From: Kluyvera cryocrescens NBRC 102467 | GTDB taxonomy: Bacteria; Pseudomonadota; Gammaproteobacteria; Enterobacterales; Enterobacteriaceae | Length of the DNA stretch: 64,000 bases | Direction of reading: 5' to 3' | Assembly: GCF_001571285.1 (NCBI RefSeq) | Contig: NZ_BCTM01000018.1 | Span: forward strand, 1 to 64,000 | Shown: positions 39,924 through 48,637 of the stretch, piece by piece | Position numbering within the stretch: position 1 is the first letter of the stretch | How the letters are laid out: each line of letters begins with the position of its first letter | Position numbers and translations under genes: made by a program | The notes under the pieces: model-generated | Databases searched by the model: none | What the model was told of the DNA's origin: nothing | Seen by the model: only the letters and a program-made list of their open reading frames with translations

Positions 39924-39994
39924 AAGATGGTCAGTATTATGCTGTTACTCACCTGTTTAATAACAATATTTCTGCCTCTTTCCGGAGACAAGTA

Positions 39995-41272
39995 ATGAAC
40001 AAAATCGCATCAGGTGTCATCGCATCACTGTTACTTTCCTGTACCGCTGCCTGGGCCCAGCAGCCCGTTGAATTACGCATGTCATGGTGGGGGGGCAACA
40101 GCCGCCATCAGGCGACGCTCAAGGCGCTGGAAGCCTTTGAGAAAACGCATCCCGAGATCAAAGTGAAGGCGGAATATACCGGCTGGGACGGACACCTTTC
40201 ACGCCTGACTACCCAAATGGCCAGCGGGACCGAACCGGACGTAATGCAAACCAACTGGCCGTGGCTGATTATTTTCTCCAAAAATGGTGAGGGATACTAC
40301 GACCTGAATACGCTCAAAAATGAACTGGACCTGAACCAGTATCAGGCCAAAGATTTGCAGTCCACCACCCTCAACGGCAAGCTCAATGGCCTGCCTATCT
40401 CGGTCAACGCACCGGTGTTCTATTACAACGATGTCACCTGGAAAAAGGCCGGACTGGCCTATCCGACAACCTGGGATGCTTTTTTTGCCTCGGGTAAAAG
40501 CTTCCAGCAAAAGCTGGGCAACAACTATTATCCCTACAGCATGGTCGATCAGGATGTCATCCTGCTGCTCAACGCCTATATGATGCAGAAATACCAGAAG
40601 CCCATGTTCGACAGCCGCGGTAAATTTACCTGGAACGATGCGCAGTGGGAGGAAGCGTTCAGCTTTGTGAAACGTCTTAGCGATGACCACGTCGTGCCGT
40701 CGCCAAAAACGCTCTCGTCTTACGGTAAAGGCAATCTGTATGAAATGAAGCCGTGGATCAACGGCGAATGGGGTGGGACCTTTACGTGGAATATTTCCAT
40801 TCGCATGTACATCAACAACCTCACGCCGCCGGCCAAACTGGAGTTGGGCGATTACGTGATGCTGCCAGGCGTGACGGAGTCCGGCGTGTACTTCAAGACC
40901 GCGCAGATGTTCTCGGTGGCAAAGTCGAGCAAACATCCTAAAGAAGCGGCCATGCTGGTGAACTTCCTGCTCAACGACCCGCAGGCTATCGAGGCGCTGG
41001 GCCTTGAGCGTGGCATTCCATTGAGTAAAACCGCCGAGACGCTGTTAACGCAAAAAGGCGTGATAGACCCTAACGATCCGGTCGTTGCAGGTTTACGGCA
41101 GGCGCAATCGCTGCCTACCACCGTGGTTGCGACGCCCTATATTGAAGATTTGCAGGTGGTCGATCAGTTTATGTCTGCCCGCGAAAAACTCGACCAGGGT
41201 AAGCCCATCCCCCAGGTTGTCAGCGATTTTCGTCAGCAGGTTGAACGTATTGTCCGCCGTCTGAATCGTTAA
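39995..41272 (+). CDS. TogB-like periplasmic oligosaccharide-binding protein (orphan)
   Basis: The product is 425 residues with a signal peptide (LLLSCTAAWAQQP). It is an extracellular solute-binding protein of family 1. Long stretches match TogB, the oligogalacturonide binder of Dickeya: LRMSWWGGNSRHQATLKALE, AEYTGWDGHLSRLTTQMASG, EPDVMQTNWPWL and NLYEMKPWINGEWGGT. No ATPase or permease (togMNA) lies in the window, so partners must be elsewhere. It sits 107 bases after the oxidoreductase gene and follows TTTCCGGAGAC. Oligogalacturonide or another uronate oligomer is the likely ligand; this ties in with kdgT at 8929. Confidence 0.88.
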   Translation: MNKIASGVIASLLLSCTAAWAQQPVELRMSWWGGNSRHQATLKALEAFEKTHPEIKVKAEYTGWDGHLSRLTTQMASGTEPDVMQTNWPWLIIFSKNGEGYYDLNTLKNELDLNQYQAKDLQSTTLNGKLNGLPISVNAPVFYYNDVTWKKAGLAYPTTWDAFFASGKSFQQKLGNNYYPYSMVDQDVILLLNAYMMQKYQKPMFDSRGKFTWNDAQWEEAFSFVKRLSDDHVVPSPKTLSSYGKGNLYEMKPWINGEWGGTFTWNISIRMYINNLTPPAKLELGDYVMLPGVTESGVYFKTAQMFSVAKSSKHPKEAAMLVNFLLNDPQAIEALGLERGIPLSKTAETLLTQKGVIDPNDPVVAGLRQAQSLPTTVVATPYIEDLQVVDQFMSAREKLDQGKPIPQVVSDFRQQVERIVRRLNR

Positions 41273-41281
41273 GCCGCTCAG

Positions 41282-41309
41282 TGCTGGGTCGCGTTGCGCC
41301 GACCCAGCA
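41282..41309. terminator. Hairpin between convergent TogB-like and LrgB-like genes
   Basis: TGCTGGGTCG pairs with CGACCCAGCA around eight bases. No T run; it may serve both convergent genes. Confidence 0.6.
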
Positions 41310-41314
41310 GCAGC

Positions 41315-42004
41315 CTAAAACATCAGCCAGCCGACCATCGGCGCGACCAGCACCATCACCACGCCGGACAGCATCATCACCAGGCTCGCCACAACGCCTT
41401 CCTGCGGGCCAAGTTCATATGAACGGGCCGTCCCGGCACCGTGCGACGCAGCGCCGAACCCGGCGCCTTTCGCCATCCCTTCGCGAATCGACAGACGCAG
41501 GAACAGTACGTCACCAATCGCCATCCCGAACACCCCGGTCACCACCACGAACAGCGCCACCAGCTCCGGTTGCCCACCGAGCGATTTTGCCGCCGCCAGC
41601 GCAAACGGCGTGGTGATGGAGCGCACGGCCAGGCTGCGCTGGATCTCATCCGGCAGAGTAAACAGCCGCGCCAGCCATACCGAGCTAGTCACCGCCACCA
41701 CCGTGGCGGTTATCACGCCGGCGGAAAGTGACATCCAGTGGCGTTTGATAATCGTCAGATTATCGTAGACCGGCACGGCAAAGGCGATGGTTGCCGGCCC
41801 CAGTAGCCACAGCAGCCAGTGCGCTTCGCCCATGTAGTTCTGATAGGAGATATGGCCAAACACCAGTAATAACACCAGCAGTACCGGGGTCAGCACCAGC
41901 GGCATCAGCGGCAGTTTTCGAAAACGGCGATACAGGCGTTTATTGGCGAAATAGAGCACCAGCGTAATCACCAGGCACGCCACGCTGAGCTGAAAATTAG
42001 TCAT
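41315..42004 (-). CDS. LrgB/CidB-type membrane protein
   Basis: The product is 229 residues with about seven hydrophobic segments. The conserved core RSITTPFALAAAKSLGG and GFGAASHGAGTARS identify the LrgB/YohK family. Members are linked to murein hydrolase control, cell lysis and, in plants and bacilli, pyruvate or glycolate export. It overlaps the upstream LrgA-like gene by eight bases, so the two are coupled. Confidence 0.93.
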   Translation of the reverse strand: MTNFQLSVACLVITLVLYFANKRLYRRFRKLPLMPLVLTPVLLVLLLVFGHISYQNYMGEAHWLLWLLGPATIAFAVPVYDNLTIIKRHWMSLSAGVITATVVAVTSSVWLARLFTLPDEIQRSLAVRSITTPFALAAAKSLGGQPELVALFVVVTGVFGMAIGDVLFLRLSIREGMAKGAGFGAASHGAGTARSYELGPQEGVVASLVMMLSGVVMVLVAPMVGWLMF

Positions 42005-42407
42005 GGCGCATCCGTTTCATTTCGTAGCGATAAACCTTGTCGACAACCCAGGCGGTCGCGCCCAGCACCATCATCGTGCTCAATGCGATCACCAGAAAAA
42101 TCCGCCAGCCGTCAATCATCAGCAGCTGAGCGTAATTCACCACCGCCACAACCGCCGGAACAAAAAACAGCAGCATTTCCGCCAGCAGCCAGCGCGACCC
42201 GGCGCGAACCCATTTTAGCGGCACGATATGGCAGACAATCAGCGCCAGCAGCAGGATCATTCCCACGAGATTGGCGGGCAGCGGCAGATTCAGCCAGCTC
42301 ACCAGATATTCAGCAAAAACAAACAGTCCGGCGTACAGCAGTACCTGTACCGGGATCTGCAGACGGTTTAAAACGGAGGGCACTACGCGCCCTAAGGCCT
42401 CGGCCAT
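41997..42407 (-). CDS. LrgA/CidA-type holin-like membrane protein
   Basis: The product is 136 residues when started at 42407 (MAEALGRVVPSVLNRLQIPV), close to the family's 130-140. Four membrane segments are visible, with the conserved LPLPANLVGMILL motif. The longer frame up to 42491 would include a Cys/His-rich leader unlike the family and would cross a TATACT -10-like hexamer at 42440-42445. The ribosome site is weak. Divergent from the LysR gene at 42509. Confidence 0.85.
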   Translation of the reverse strand: MAEALGRVVPSVLNRLQIPVQVLLYAGLFVFAEYLVSWLNLPLPANLVGMILLLALIVCHIVPLKWVRAGSRWLLAEMLLFFVPAVVAVVNYAQLLMIDGWRIFLVIALSTMMVLGATAWVVDKVYRYEMKRMRHD

Positions 42408-42508
42408 GGAGGGATGTCCAAAAAAATAACAGGCGCACAGTATAGAGAGGCAACGATGATGACAGAAATGAATTAAACTCATCGGTAGCATAGTTTAGAG
42501 GCATAATC

Positions 42509-43390
42509 ATGGACATAAGAACGCTGCGCTACTTTGTCGAAGTCGTGCGTCAGCAGAGCTTTACCCGCGCCGCGGAGAAGCTTTTTGTGACGCAACCGAC
42601 CATCAGCAAGATGCTCAAAAATCTGGAAGATGAGCTGAACTGCACCCTGCTCATTCGCGACGGCCGTAAGCTGTTAATGACCGATACCGGGCAGGTGGTG
42701 TTCGAGCGCGGGCTGGCGATTCTTGATGAGTTTCGGCAGTTGGAAGCTGAACTGAGCGATATCAATCACCTCAATAAAGGCGTGCTGCGGCTGGGTATCC
42801 CTCCAATGGTTGGTATGCTGATGGCGGGGCCCATCGGCCTGTTTCGCCAGCGTTACCCCGGCGTAGAGCTCAAGATTTCCGAGTTTGGCGGCCTCACCGT
42901 GCAGCAGGCGGTCATTAACGGCGAGCTGGATTTAGCCATGACCGCGCTGCCGGTCGAAGAAGAGAGCATGCTCACCACCCGGCCGCTGTTCAGCCACCCG
43001 CTGTGCGTGCTGGTGCCGCGTTCCGGTGATTGGCTGGATCAAACCTCGGTGTCGCCGCAGCAGTTAGCGGCCCATCCGCTCCTGATTTATAACGAAGATT
43101 TCGCCCTCAGCCGCCAGCTCATGCAGCTGTTTACACGCCACGACGTTAAGCCGCGGATCGCCGTGCGCAGTGGGCAATGGGATTTTCTCGCCGCCATGGT
43201 GCAGGCCGGCGTCGGCGTTGCCATTCTGCCGGAACCTATTTGCCGTCGCCTGGATGCAAAAACACTACTCTGGCTGCCGCTGGAAAGCGAGCTGCGCTGG
43301 CAGTTAGGGATGATTTGGCGGGAAGGGGTGTATATGTCGCACAGCGCCCAGGCGTGGCTGAAGTGCTGCGAGGGCTTTACCCTACCGTAG
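42509..43390 (+). CDS. LysR-family regulator (CidR-like)
   Basis: The product is 293 residues. N-terminal helix-turn-helix FTRAAEKLFVTQPTISKMLKNLE and a periplasmic-binding-protein-like effector domain. The divergent arrangement with the LrgA/LrgB pair is that of CidR and its Staphylococcus/Bacillus relatives, which respond to acetate or pyruvate overflow. Control of 42407-41315 is inferred. The acs-actP acetate genes lie 6 kb away, but no functional link is shown. Confidence 0.9.
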   Translation: MDIRTLRYFVEVVRQQSFTRAAEKLFVTQPTISKMLKNLEDELNCTLLIRDGRKLLMTDTGQVVFERGLAILDEFRQLEAELSDINHLNKGVLRLGIPPMVGMLMAGPIGLFRQRYPGVELKISEFGGLTVQQAVINGELDLAMTALPVEEESMLTTRPLFSHPLCVLVPRSGDWLDQTSVSPQQLAAHPLLIYNEDFALSRQLMQLFTRHDVKPRIAVRSGQWDFLAAMVQAGVGVAILPEPICRRLDAKTLLWLPLESELRWQLGMIWREGVYMSHSAQAWLKCCEGFTLP

Positions 43391-43416
43391 TGCTCAGTAA
43401 CCTGAAGGTTCTGGGC

Positions 43417-43454
43417 TTACCCGGCCAACGGAGGATGAACGGTAGGCCGGGTAA
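43417..43454. repeat. REP/BIME-like palindrome
   Basis: TTACCCGGCC and GGCCGGGTAA form a perfect 10-bp inverted pair, with GTAGGCCGGGTAAG as in REP units. It lies between the convergent LysR and yjcE genes. Confidence 0.75.
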
Positions 43455-43494
43455 GATGCAGCCGCGATTCGGCGGCCGCACAGTGATACGCTGA

Positions 43495-45141
43495 CTAGGC
43501 GTCTTCAATCAGCAGCGCTTCCAGCAGATCGAGGTCATGCAGCAGCTTCTGCAAGGTCTCGTTGCTGATCTGCCGCGTGGCGCGCAGGTGGTAAAGCTCA
43601 CCGCGTTCAGAACGCAATGCGGCAAGACGGAAGCGGCGCTCCAACTGTTCTTCCAGCATCGACGTTTCGACATCATTACGGCCATCCACCCGACGACGCA
43701 GGTTACCGATGACGCGCGAACTGACCTCGGTCAGCAGCTGGTTATCGATATTCTCATCGGTATCCGCCGCCAGGCGCTCTTCCATTTTCTGGATAGCGAC
43801 AATCGCCACATCCGCCGTCGCCGCCCGCGCCAAACGCTCTTCTTTGCGCTGCTGAACGTTGTCGGTCGACTCGATATGGCGCAGCAGAATCGGCAGCGCG
43901 ATCACGCCAACAAACAGCGAGAACAGAATCACCCCAGCGGCAAGGAATACCAGCTCATAGCGCGCCGGGAATACGTCACCCGACGGCAACAGCAGCGGAA
44001 TGGAGAGCACACCGGCAAGGGTAATCGCCCCGCGCACCCCGGCAACGGAAGAAATCAGCAGCTCACGGGTGGTCCAGGAGCCAAACTCCATCGGTTTCTT
44101 TTTCAGGAAGCGCTGGCTTAATTTGCGCATCGTCCACAGCCAGCCAAAGCGCACCAGCATCAGCGCCGCGTAAATCAGGATGATGTCGGTAAACAGCATC
44201 CAGGTTTCGACGTTCGGATCGGCTTCAGCCGCCACCAGCGAGCTCTGGAGAATATCCGGAAGCTGCAGGCCCAACAGCAGGAATACCATGCCGTTAAACA
44301 CAAATTCTAGCATCGCCCAGGTGCTGTTAGCGCGCAGGCGCATCGCCAGCGGTGCGGTGCGCATCACGCCGGAGCGGGTGATGGTCATCCCTGCCGCAAC
44401 GGCCGCCAGGATGCCGGATACGCCGATATGTTCGGCAATCAGATACGAGGCAAATGGCAGCAGGAACAGCAGCACAATCTGCGTGGCGGGTTCATCACCG
44501 CCCCAACGGCTGAGGAAGCGCATCGAACGGCCGTACAGCCAACTGACCACGAAGCCCGCCAGGATGCCGCCAATGGCGACTTTCAGGAACTCGACCGTGG
44601 CGCCGCCAACGGTAAAGACCATGGTCCCCATCGCCACCGCAACGGCAAATTTTAGCGATACCAGGCCAGAGGCGTCGTTCATCAACGCCTCGCCCTGCAA
44701 AATGCCCATGATTTTTTTCGGGATACGCCCTTCGCCAACGATACCGGAGAGCGCGACCGCATCGGTCGGTGACAGCACCGCCGCCAGCGCAAACGCTGGG
44801 ATGAGCGGGATACCCGGTACTATCCAGTAAATCAGAAAACCAATCCCCACCACCGTTACCAGCACTAATGCCAGCGCCAGCCCGAGGATCTCCCTGCCGT
44901 GTTCGATAAACTCGCGCGTTGGCGTTTTCCAGCCGTCGGCAAACAGCAGCGGCGGGATGAACAGCACGAGGAACAGTTCGGGGTCGAATTCAACATGCAA
45001 ACCGAAAGTCGGCCACGCAAGCATCGCGCCGATGGCAATTTGCATTAACGGAAGTGGGACCTGGAATGGCAGTACGCGTGTAACCACCCCAGACAGCGAA
45101 ACCACGAGGGTCATGATGAGTATGGTAAAGAATATTTCCAT
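43495..45141 (-). CDS. yjcE: Na+/H+ antiporter YjcE (NhaP/CPA1)
   Basis: The product is 548 residues (E. coli 549) with about 12 membrane helices. The ion-binding motifs ALSPTDAVALSGI and ALMNDASGL are present, and a charged cytoplasmic tail of about 130 residues follows. A CPA1 exchanger for pH and sodium balance. Neighbour of ghxP as in E. coli. Confidence 0.95.
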   Translation of the reverse strand: MEIFFTILIMTLVVSLSGVVTRVLPFQVPLPLMQIAIGAMLAWPTFGLHVEFDPELFLVLFIPPLLFADGWKTPTREFIEHGREILGLALALVLVTVVGIGFLIYWIVPGIPLIPAFALAAVLSPTDAVALSGIVGEGRIPKKIMGILQGEALMNDASGLVSLKFAVAVAMGTMVFTVGGATVEFLKVAIGGILAGFVVSWLYGRSMRFLSRWGGDEPATQIVLLFLLPFASYLIAEHIGVSGILAAVAAGMTITRSGVMRTAPLAMRLRANSTWAMLEFVFNGMVFLLLGLQLPDILQSSLVAAEADPNVETWMLFTDIILIYAALMLVRFGWLWTMRKLSQRFLKKKPMEFGSWTTRELLISSVAGVRGAITLAGVLSIPLLLPSGDVFPARYELVFLAAGVILFSLFVGVIALPILLRHIESTDNVQQRKEERLARAATADVAIVAIQKMEERLAADTDENIDNQLLTEVSSRVIGNLRRRVDGRNDVETSMLEEQLERRFRLAALRSERGELYHLRATRQISNETLQKLLHDLDLLEALLIEDA

Positions 45142-45280
45142 GCGTTCCCTGTTTACAGCGTTGTCTTATTATTCAAAACATGAAGCGTCGTGCTTCTTAT
45201 TATACGGTTACCAGAGTAACGCAAAAGGAAACGAGGTGCGGCTGAAAATGGAAAAAAAGTACTACCCCGTAGCCCAAACA

Positions 45281-45307
45281 AAAAACCCGCCGGTTGGCGG
45301 GTTTTTT
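45281..45307 (-). terminator. Terminator after ghxP
   Basis: ACCCGCC pairs with GGCGGGT around GGTT, flanked by A and T runs; on the minus strand it ends the ghxP message. Confidence 0.9.
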
Positions 45308-45324
45308 AGACGGCGATGACGAGA

Positions 45325-46674
45325 TTAAATCGCCCAACCGCCCGCGTAGAAGATAACCAGCGCCGCGGCGATCACCACGGTACCGATGTTCAGCTTACGC
45401 CATTCACCGGAAACCACACGGCCGATAACCAGGGTTGCGAAGCCGATCATGATGCCGGTCACGATGTTACAGGTCAGCACGATCATCACCGCGGTGATAA
45501 GGCCTGACATCGCATCAACGAAGTCGTTGAAATCGATACGCGCCACGTTGCTCAGCATCAGCAGACCCACGTACATCAGCGCCGGAGCGGTGGCGTAACC
45601 TGGGACCAGGTAGGACAGCGGAGAGAGGAACAGAATCAGCAGGAACAGGATGCCAACGGTCACGGCAGTTAAACCGGTTTTACCGCCTGCCGCCGTACCC
45701 GCTGCGGATTCAATATAGACCGCCGCCGGAGCCGCGCCCACCACCGCCGAGAACACGCTGCTCAGGGAGTCAGTGGTCAGCGCTTTGCCGCCGTTGATGA
45801 TCTGGCCATCTTTATCCAACAGGTTCGCCTGCCCGGCTACCGCACGGATAGTCCCGGTGGCATCAAACACTGCGGTCATCACCAGCGCCAGCACGCTTGG
45901 CAGAACCACAGGGTTCAATGCGCCCATGATATCCAGGCTGCCAATCAGCGAATGGCCGTTGTCATCGCTCAGCGACGGCATGGCGAAGATACCGGAGAAG
46001 TGCACGTTCGGGTCGAAAATCAGGCCCACGATGGAAACACCGATAATGGTCAGCAGGATCCCGCCCGGAACCTTCATTTTCTCCAGGCCGATAATCATCG
46101 CCAGGCCAATCAGCGTCATGATCACCGGGAAGCTGTCAAACTGACCCAGCGCCACCGGCAGACCGTCGATTGGGTTCTTCACCACCATGCCCACGCCGTT
46201 TGCCGCGATCAGCAGCAGGAACAGGCCGATACCGATGCCGGTCCCGTGCGCAATCCCCTGCGGCAAATTGCGCAAAATCCAGCTACGAATACCGGAAGCG
46301 GAGATGACGGTAAACAGTACGCCCATCAGGAATACGGCGCCCAGGGCGACCGGAATACTGATCTGCTGGCCCAATACCAGGCTAAAGGCGGTGAAGGCGG
46401 TCAGTGAAATCGCGCAGCCAATGGCCAGAGGCAGGTTCGCCCACAGCCCCATGACGATAGACCCCACACCGGCAACCAGACAGGTCGCCACGAAAACTGC
46501 CGCTGGCGGGAAACCGGCTTTACCGAGCATTCCCGGAACCACGATCACCGAGTAAACCATCGCCAGGAAAGTCGTAAGACCGGCGACAACCTCCTGACGA
46601 ACGGAGCTACCACGTGCAGAAATTTTAAACCAAGCGTCTAACGAACCGCCGGTACGCGCTGAAGGCGTAGACAT
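45325..46674 (-). CDS. ghxP: Guanine/hypoxanthine permease GhxP
   Basis: The product is 449 residues, the E. coli length, starting [16 protein letters not shown]. AzgA-type purine transporter (NAT/NCS2) with motifs [19 protein letters not shown] and AVFDATGTI. Imports hypoxanthine and guanine with protons. The start at 46674 follows AGGGGATG; an extension to 46731 is not supported. PurR-like boxes upstream suggest purine repression. Confidence 0.97.
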   Translation of the reverse strand: MSTPSARTGGSLDAWFKISARGSSVRQEVVAGLTTFLAMVYSVIVVPGMLGKAGFPPAAVFVATCLVAGVGSIVMGLWANLPLAIGCAISLTAFTAFSLVLGQQISIPVALGAVFLMGVLFTVISASGIRSWILRNLPQGIAHGTGIGIGLFLLLIAANGVGMVVKNPIDGLPVALGQFDSFPVIMTLIGLAMIIGLEKMKVPGGILLTIIGVSIVGLIFDPNVHFSGIFAMPSLSDDNGHSLIGSLDIMGALNPVVLPSVLALVMTAVFDATGTIRAVAGQANLLDKDGQIINGGKALTTDSLSSVFSAVVGAAPAAVYIESAAGTAAGGKTGLTAVTVGILFLLILFLSPLSYLVPGYATAPALMYVGLLMLSNVARIDFNDFVDAMSGLITAVMIVLTCNIVTGIMIGFATLVIGRVVSGEWRKLNIGTVVIAAALVIFYAGGWAI

Positions 46675-47082
46675 AGAAAACATCCCCTGAGAGTTTTTAT
46701 CATTCGTTGGTCTGCGTGGTGGAACATCCACTGCCAGCTAAGCGTCATCTCCATGTGCTACATTGCGGCAATAGGGGAGCCACAAAAAAGCAAACGATTA
46801 ACTCCGCGCAGACAATACGAGAATCGGAATTCCTCATTGACGCGACTGCGTCATGAGGTGAGCCTGGTCATTTTCGACGTAAGATGCGTCCGAAAATTCG
46901 AGGCAAACGATTATCTGGCTTTTACACCCTCTTTTTCAACAGAAGTTTGCCCTGCTTAATCAAAATTAACGATTGCCGATGAAGAAATGGTCAAGCCATG
47001 CGCAAACGTTATCGTGAATGCGCAATCTGGCAACAATTCTATGGCAAAAATGTCGCAATCCCCGGACGGGGATCGCGGCGGG
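46675..47082. promoter_or_regulatory. ghxP upstream region with three PurR-like motifs
   Basis: GCAAACG occurs at 46790, 46903 and 47002. The last, GCGCAAACGTTATCGT at 47000-47015, is a near-consensus PurR box. The first two share the 11-mer GCAAACGATTA. No gene is seen in this 408-base gap. Confidence 0.6.
47046..47073 (-). terminator. Terminator after soxR
   Basis: ATCCCC pairs with GGGGAT around four bases; on the minus strand a TTTTT run follows eight bases later. Confidence 0.55.
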
Positions 47083-47541
47083 TTATTCGTCTTCCAACAG
47101 GCGCGCGCCGGTCCCCTCTTCGCCCAACTTATCGCCGGGGTTACGCAACGGACAGTCGCGCAGCGACATACAGCCACAGCCAATACAGCCATTGAGCTGA
47201 TCGCGCAGCGCTTCCATTGCATGAATGCGCTTATCCAGTTCTTCGCGCCACTGGGTGGTGAAATGCTTCCAGTCTTTCGGCCCCAGAGTATGGTTTTCCG
47301 GCAGGACGCTAAACGAGTCACCGATGGTCGATAGCGGAATGCCCAGCCGCTGGGCGATTTTTATGATCGCCACATAGCGCAGAACATCGCGCTTATAGCG
47401 CCGCTGATTACCGCTATTTCTTGTGCTACGAATAAGCCCTTTGCTCTCATAAAAATGTAATGCTGATACCGCAACGCCAGTTCGTTTCGCTACATCACCG
47501 GGCGAAAGCAGCGTTTTTATGCGCGTCGATTTTTTTTCCAT
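47083..47541 (-). CDS. soxR: Redox-sensing activator SoxR
   Basis: The product is 152 residues (E. coli 154). MerR-type DNA-binding N-terminus ([22 protein letters not shown]), a dimerisation helix, and the four-cysteine 2Fe-2S site [12 protein letters not shown]. Oxidation or nitrosylation of the cluster by redox-cycling agents switches on soxS. Divergent from soxS across an 87-base operator region. Confidence 0.98.
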   Translation of the reverse strand: MEKKSTRIKTLLSPGDVAKRTGVAVSALHFYESKGLIRSTRNSGNQRRYKRDVLRYVAIIKIAQRLGIPLSTIGDSFSVLPENHTLGPKDWKHFTTQWREELDKRIHAMEALRDQLNGCIGCGCMSLRDCPLRNPGDKLGEEGTGARLLEDE

Positions 47542-47548
47542 AATCCGC

Positions 47549-47579
47549 TTTACCTCAAGTTAACTTGAGGAATTATACT
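47549..47579 (+). promoter_or_regulatory. soxS promoter with SoxR operator
   Basis: The perfect 18-bp palindrome CCTCAAGTTAACTTGAGG (47553-47570) lies between a -35 (TTTACC, 47549) and a -10 (TATACT, 47574) with the overlong 19-base spacer typical of MerR-type promoters. Confidence 0.95.
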
Positions 47580-47628
47580 CGCCAGCAGAACAGAAATCGA
47601 CGCAAAAATAGACAACGGGGAGAGCCTT

Positions 47629-47958
47629 ATGTCCCATCGGGAAATTATTCAGACGCTAATTGAATGGATTGATGAACATATCGAGCAACCGCTTAACATC
47701 GATATCGTGGCGAAAAAATCAGGTTATTCGAAGTGGTACCTGCAGCGGATGTTCCGCACGGTGATGCATCAGACGCTGGGAGATTACATTCGCCAACGCC
47801 GTCTGCTGCTGGCAGCAGAAGCGCTACGCACCACCCAGCGCCCAATATTTGATATCGCTATGGACCTTGGCTATGTCTCGCAGCAAACTTTCTCGCGCGT
47901 CTTCCGCCGCGAGTTTGACCGCACGCCAACGGACTATCGTCACCAAATTTCCGCTTAA
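47629..47958 (+). CDS. soxS: AraC-family superoxide response activator SoxS
   Basis: The product is 109 residues (E. coli 107): two helix-turn-helix motifs only, KSGYSKWYLQRMFRTV and LGYVSQQTFSRVFRREF. It activates oxidative stress and multidrug-resistance genes when induced by oxidised SoxR. The ribosome site GGGGAGAG precedes the ATG. A 10-bp stem hairpin follows at 47969. Confidence 0.98.
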   Translation: MSHREIIQTLIEWIDEHIEQPLNIDIVAKKSGYSKWYLQRMFRTVMHQTLGDYIRQRRLLLAAEALRTTQRPIFDIAMDLGYVSQQTFSRVFRREFDRTPTDYRHQISA

Positions 47959-47968
47959 TGCCTTCAGA

Positions 47969-47997
47969 TTGCTGTCGCTGCGCCTGCGCGGCAGCAA
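47969..47997 (+). terminator. Hairpin after soxS
   Basis: TTGCTGTCGC pairs with GCGGCAGCAA (one G-U) around nine bases, 10 bases after the soxS stop. No T tract. Confidence 0.55.
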
Positions 47998-48071
47998 CAT
48001 AACCATGCAATAAATGTGGTTATTGTGTTGACAAAAATCCTGCGCCTACCTCTGGTGAATAAAACGCCAAA

Positions 48072-48087
48072 TGTGATATAGTTCACA
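48072..48087 (+). promoter_or_regulatory. CRP site upstream of yjcB
   Basis: TGTGA-N6-TCACA is a full ten-of-ten match to the CRP core with AA and CT flanks. It lies 145 bases upstream of yjcB. Just after it TGAAACAG/CTGTTTCA form a hairpin (48096-48116). A further ATAAACAA/TTGTTTAT pair (48163-48198) is close to the yjcB start. Confidence 0.75.
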
Positions 48088-48216
48088 CTATCGATTGAAA
48101 CAGGAACGCTGTTTCATCTCAACTTTGAATGCCTTCAGATAGCCAGAGCGCCTCGGGCCTCAATAAACAATGCGCTGTCAGGGCAATGTCTTGTTTATCT
48201 TTGAGGATAAGGTCTC

Positions 48217-48498
48217 ATGGTTTCCATTACCGCGGGCGTCGCGCTGTTACGCTGGCCGTTAACCAGCGCGGTACTGATGTTTATCGCCAGTACCCTGAAA
48301 ATTCAACTTCGTAAGTCAGACTACGCCGGGCTGGCGGTCATCAGCGGTATGCTGGGCGTCGCTGCGGCCTGTTGGTTTGCAACGGGGTTGCTGGGTATTA
48401 CGCTGGTCGATATCAGCACCATCCTGAACAATATCAAAGATGTGATGGTTGAAGTCATGAGCCACGCGCCGCCGGAATGGCCTGTCGCGATGTACTAA
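48217..48498 (+). CDS. yjcB: Inner-membrane protein YjcB
   Basis: The product is 93 residues, the E. coli length, with two to three membrane segments (SAVLMFIASTL; YAGLAVISGMLGVAAACWFATG). Function unknown. The start follows TTTGAGGATAAGG. In E. coli pdeC lies between soxS and yjcB; here it is absent. A perfect terminator follows. Confidence 0.92.
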   Translation: MVSITAGVALLRWPLTSAVLMFIASTLKIQLRKSDYAGLAVISGMLGVAAACWFATGLLGITLVDISTILNNIKDVMVEVMSHAPPEWPVAMY

Positions 48499-48517
48499 GC
48501 GCCGACTAACGTGTATG

Positions 48518-48541
48518 AACCCCGATTTATCGGGGTTTTTT
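48518..48541 (+). terminator. Terminator after yjcB
   Basis: AACCCCGA pairs with TCGGGGTT around TTTA, followed by more T residues. Confidence 0.93.
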
Positions 48542-48637
48542 ATTGTCTGAATCCCGCGAGAAAAAGCCCTGACAACGCCAGGCTTTTTAGTGCCGCTCGA
48601 CTAAAATTAAGGGATGCGCCCTGCGGAGTGCCGCACC

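Noticed and set aside
42408-42491. Longer start for the LrgA-like protein
   Set aside because: It would add a Cys/His-rich leader unlike the family and would put a likely -10 hexamer inside the gene.
46950-47090. Possible ryjA small RNA next to soxR, as in E. coli
   Set aside because: No plus-strand terminator with a T tract or recognisable ryjA sequence was found.
46956-47321. Frame overlapping the end of soxR on the same strand
   Set aside because: soxR with its four cysteines is clearly the real gene; the other frame is an artefact.
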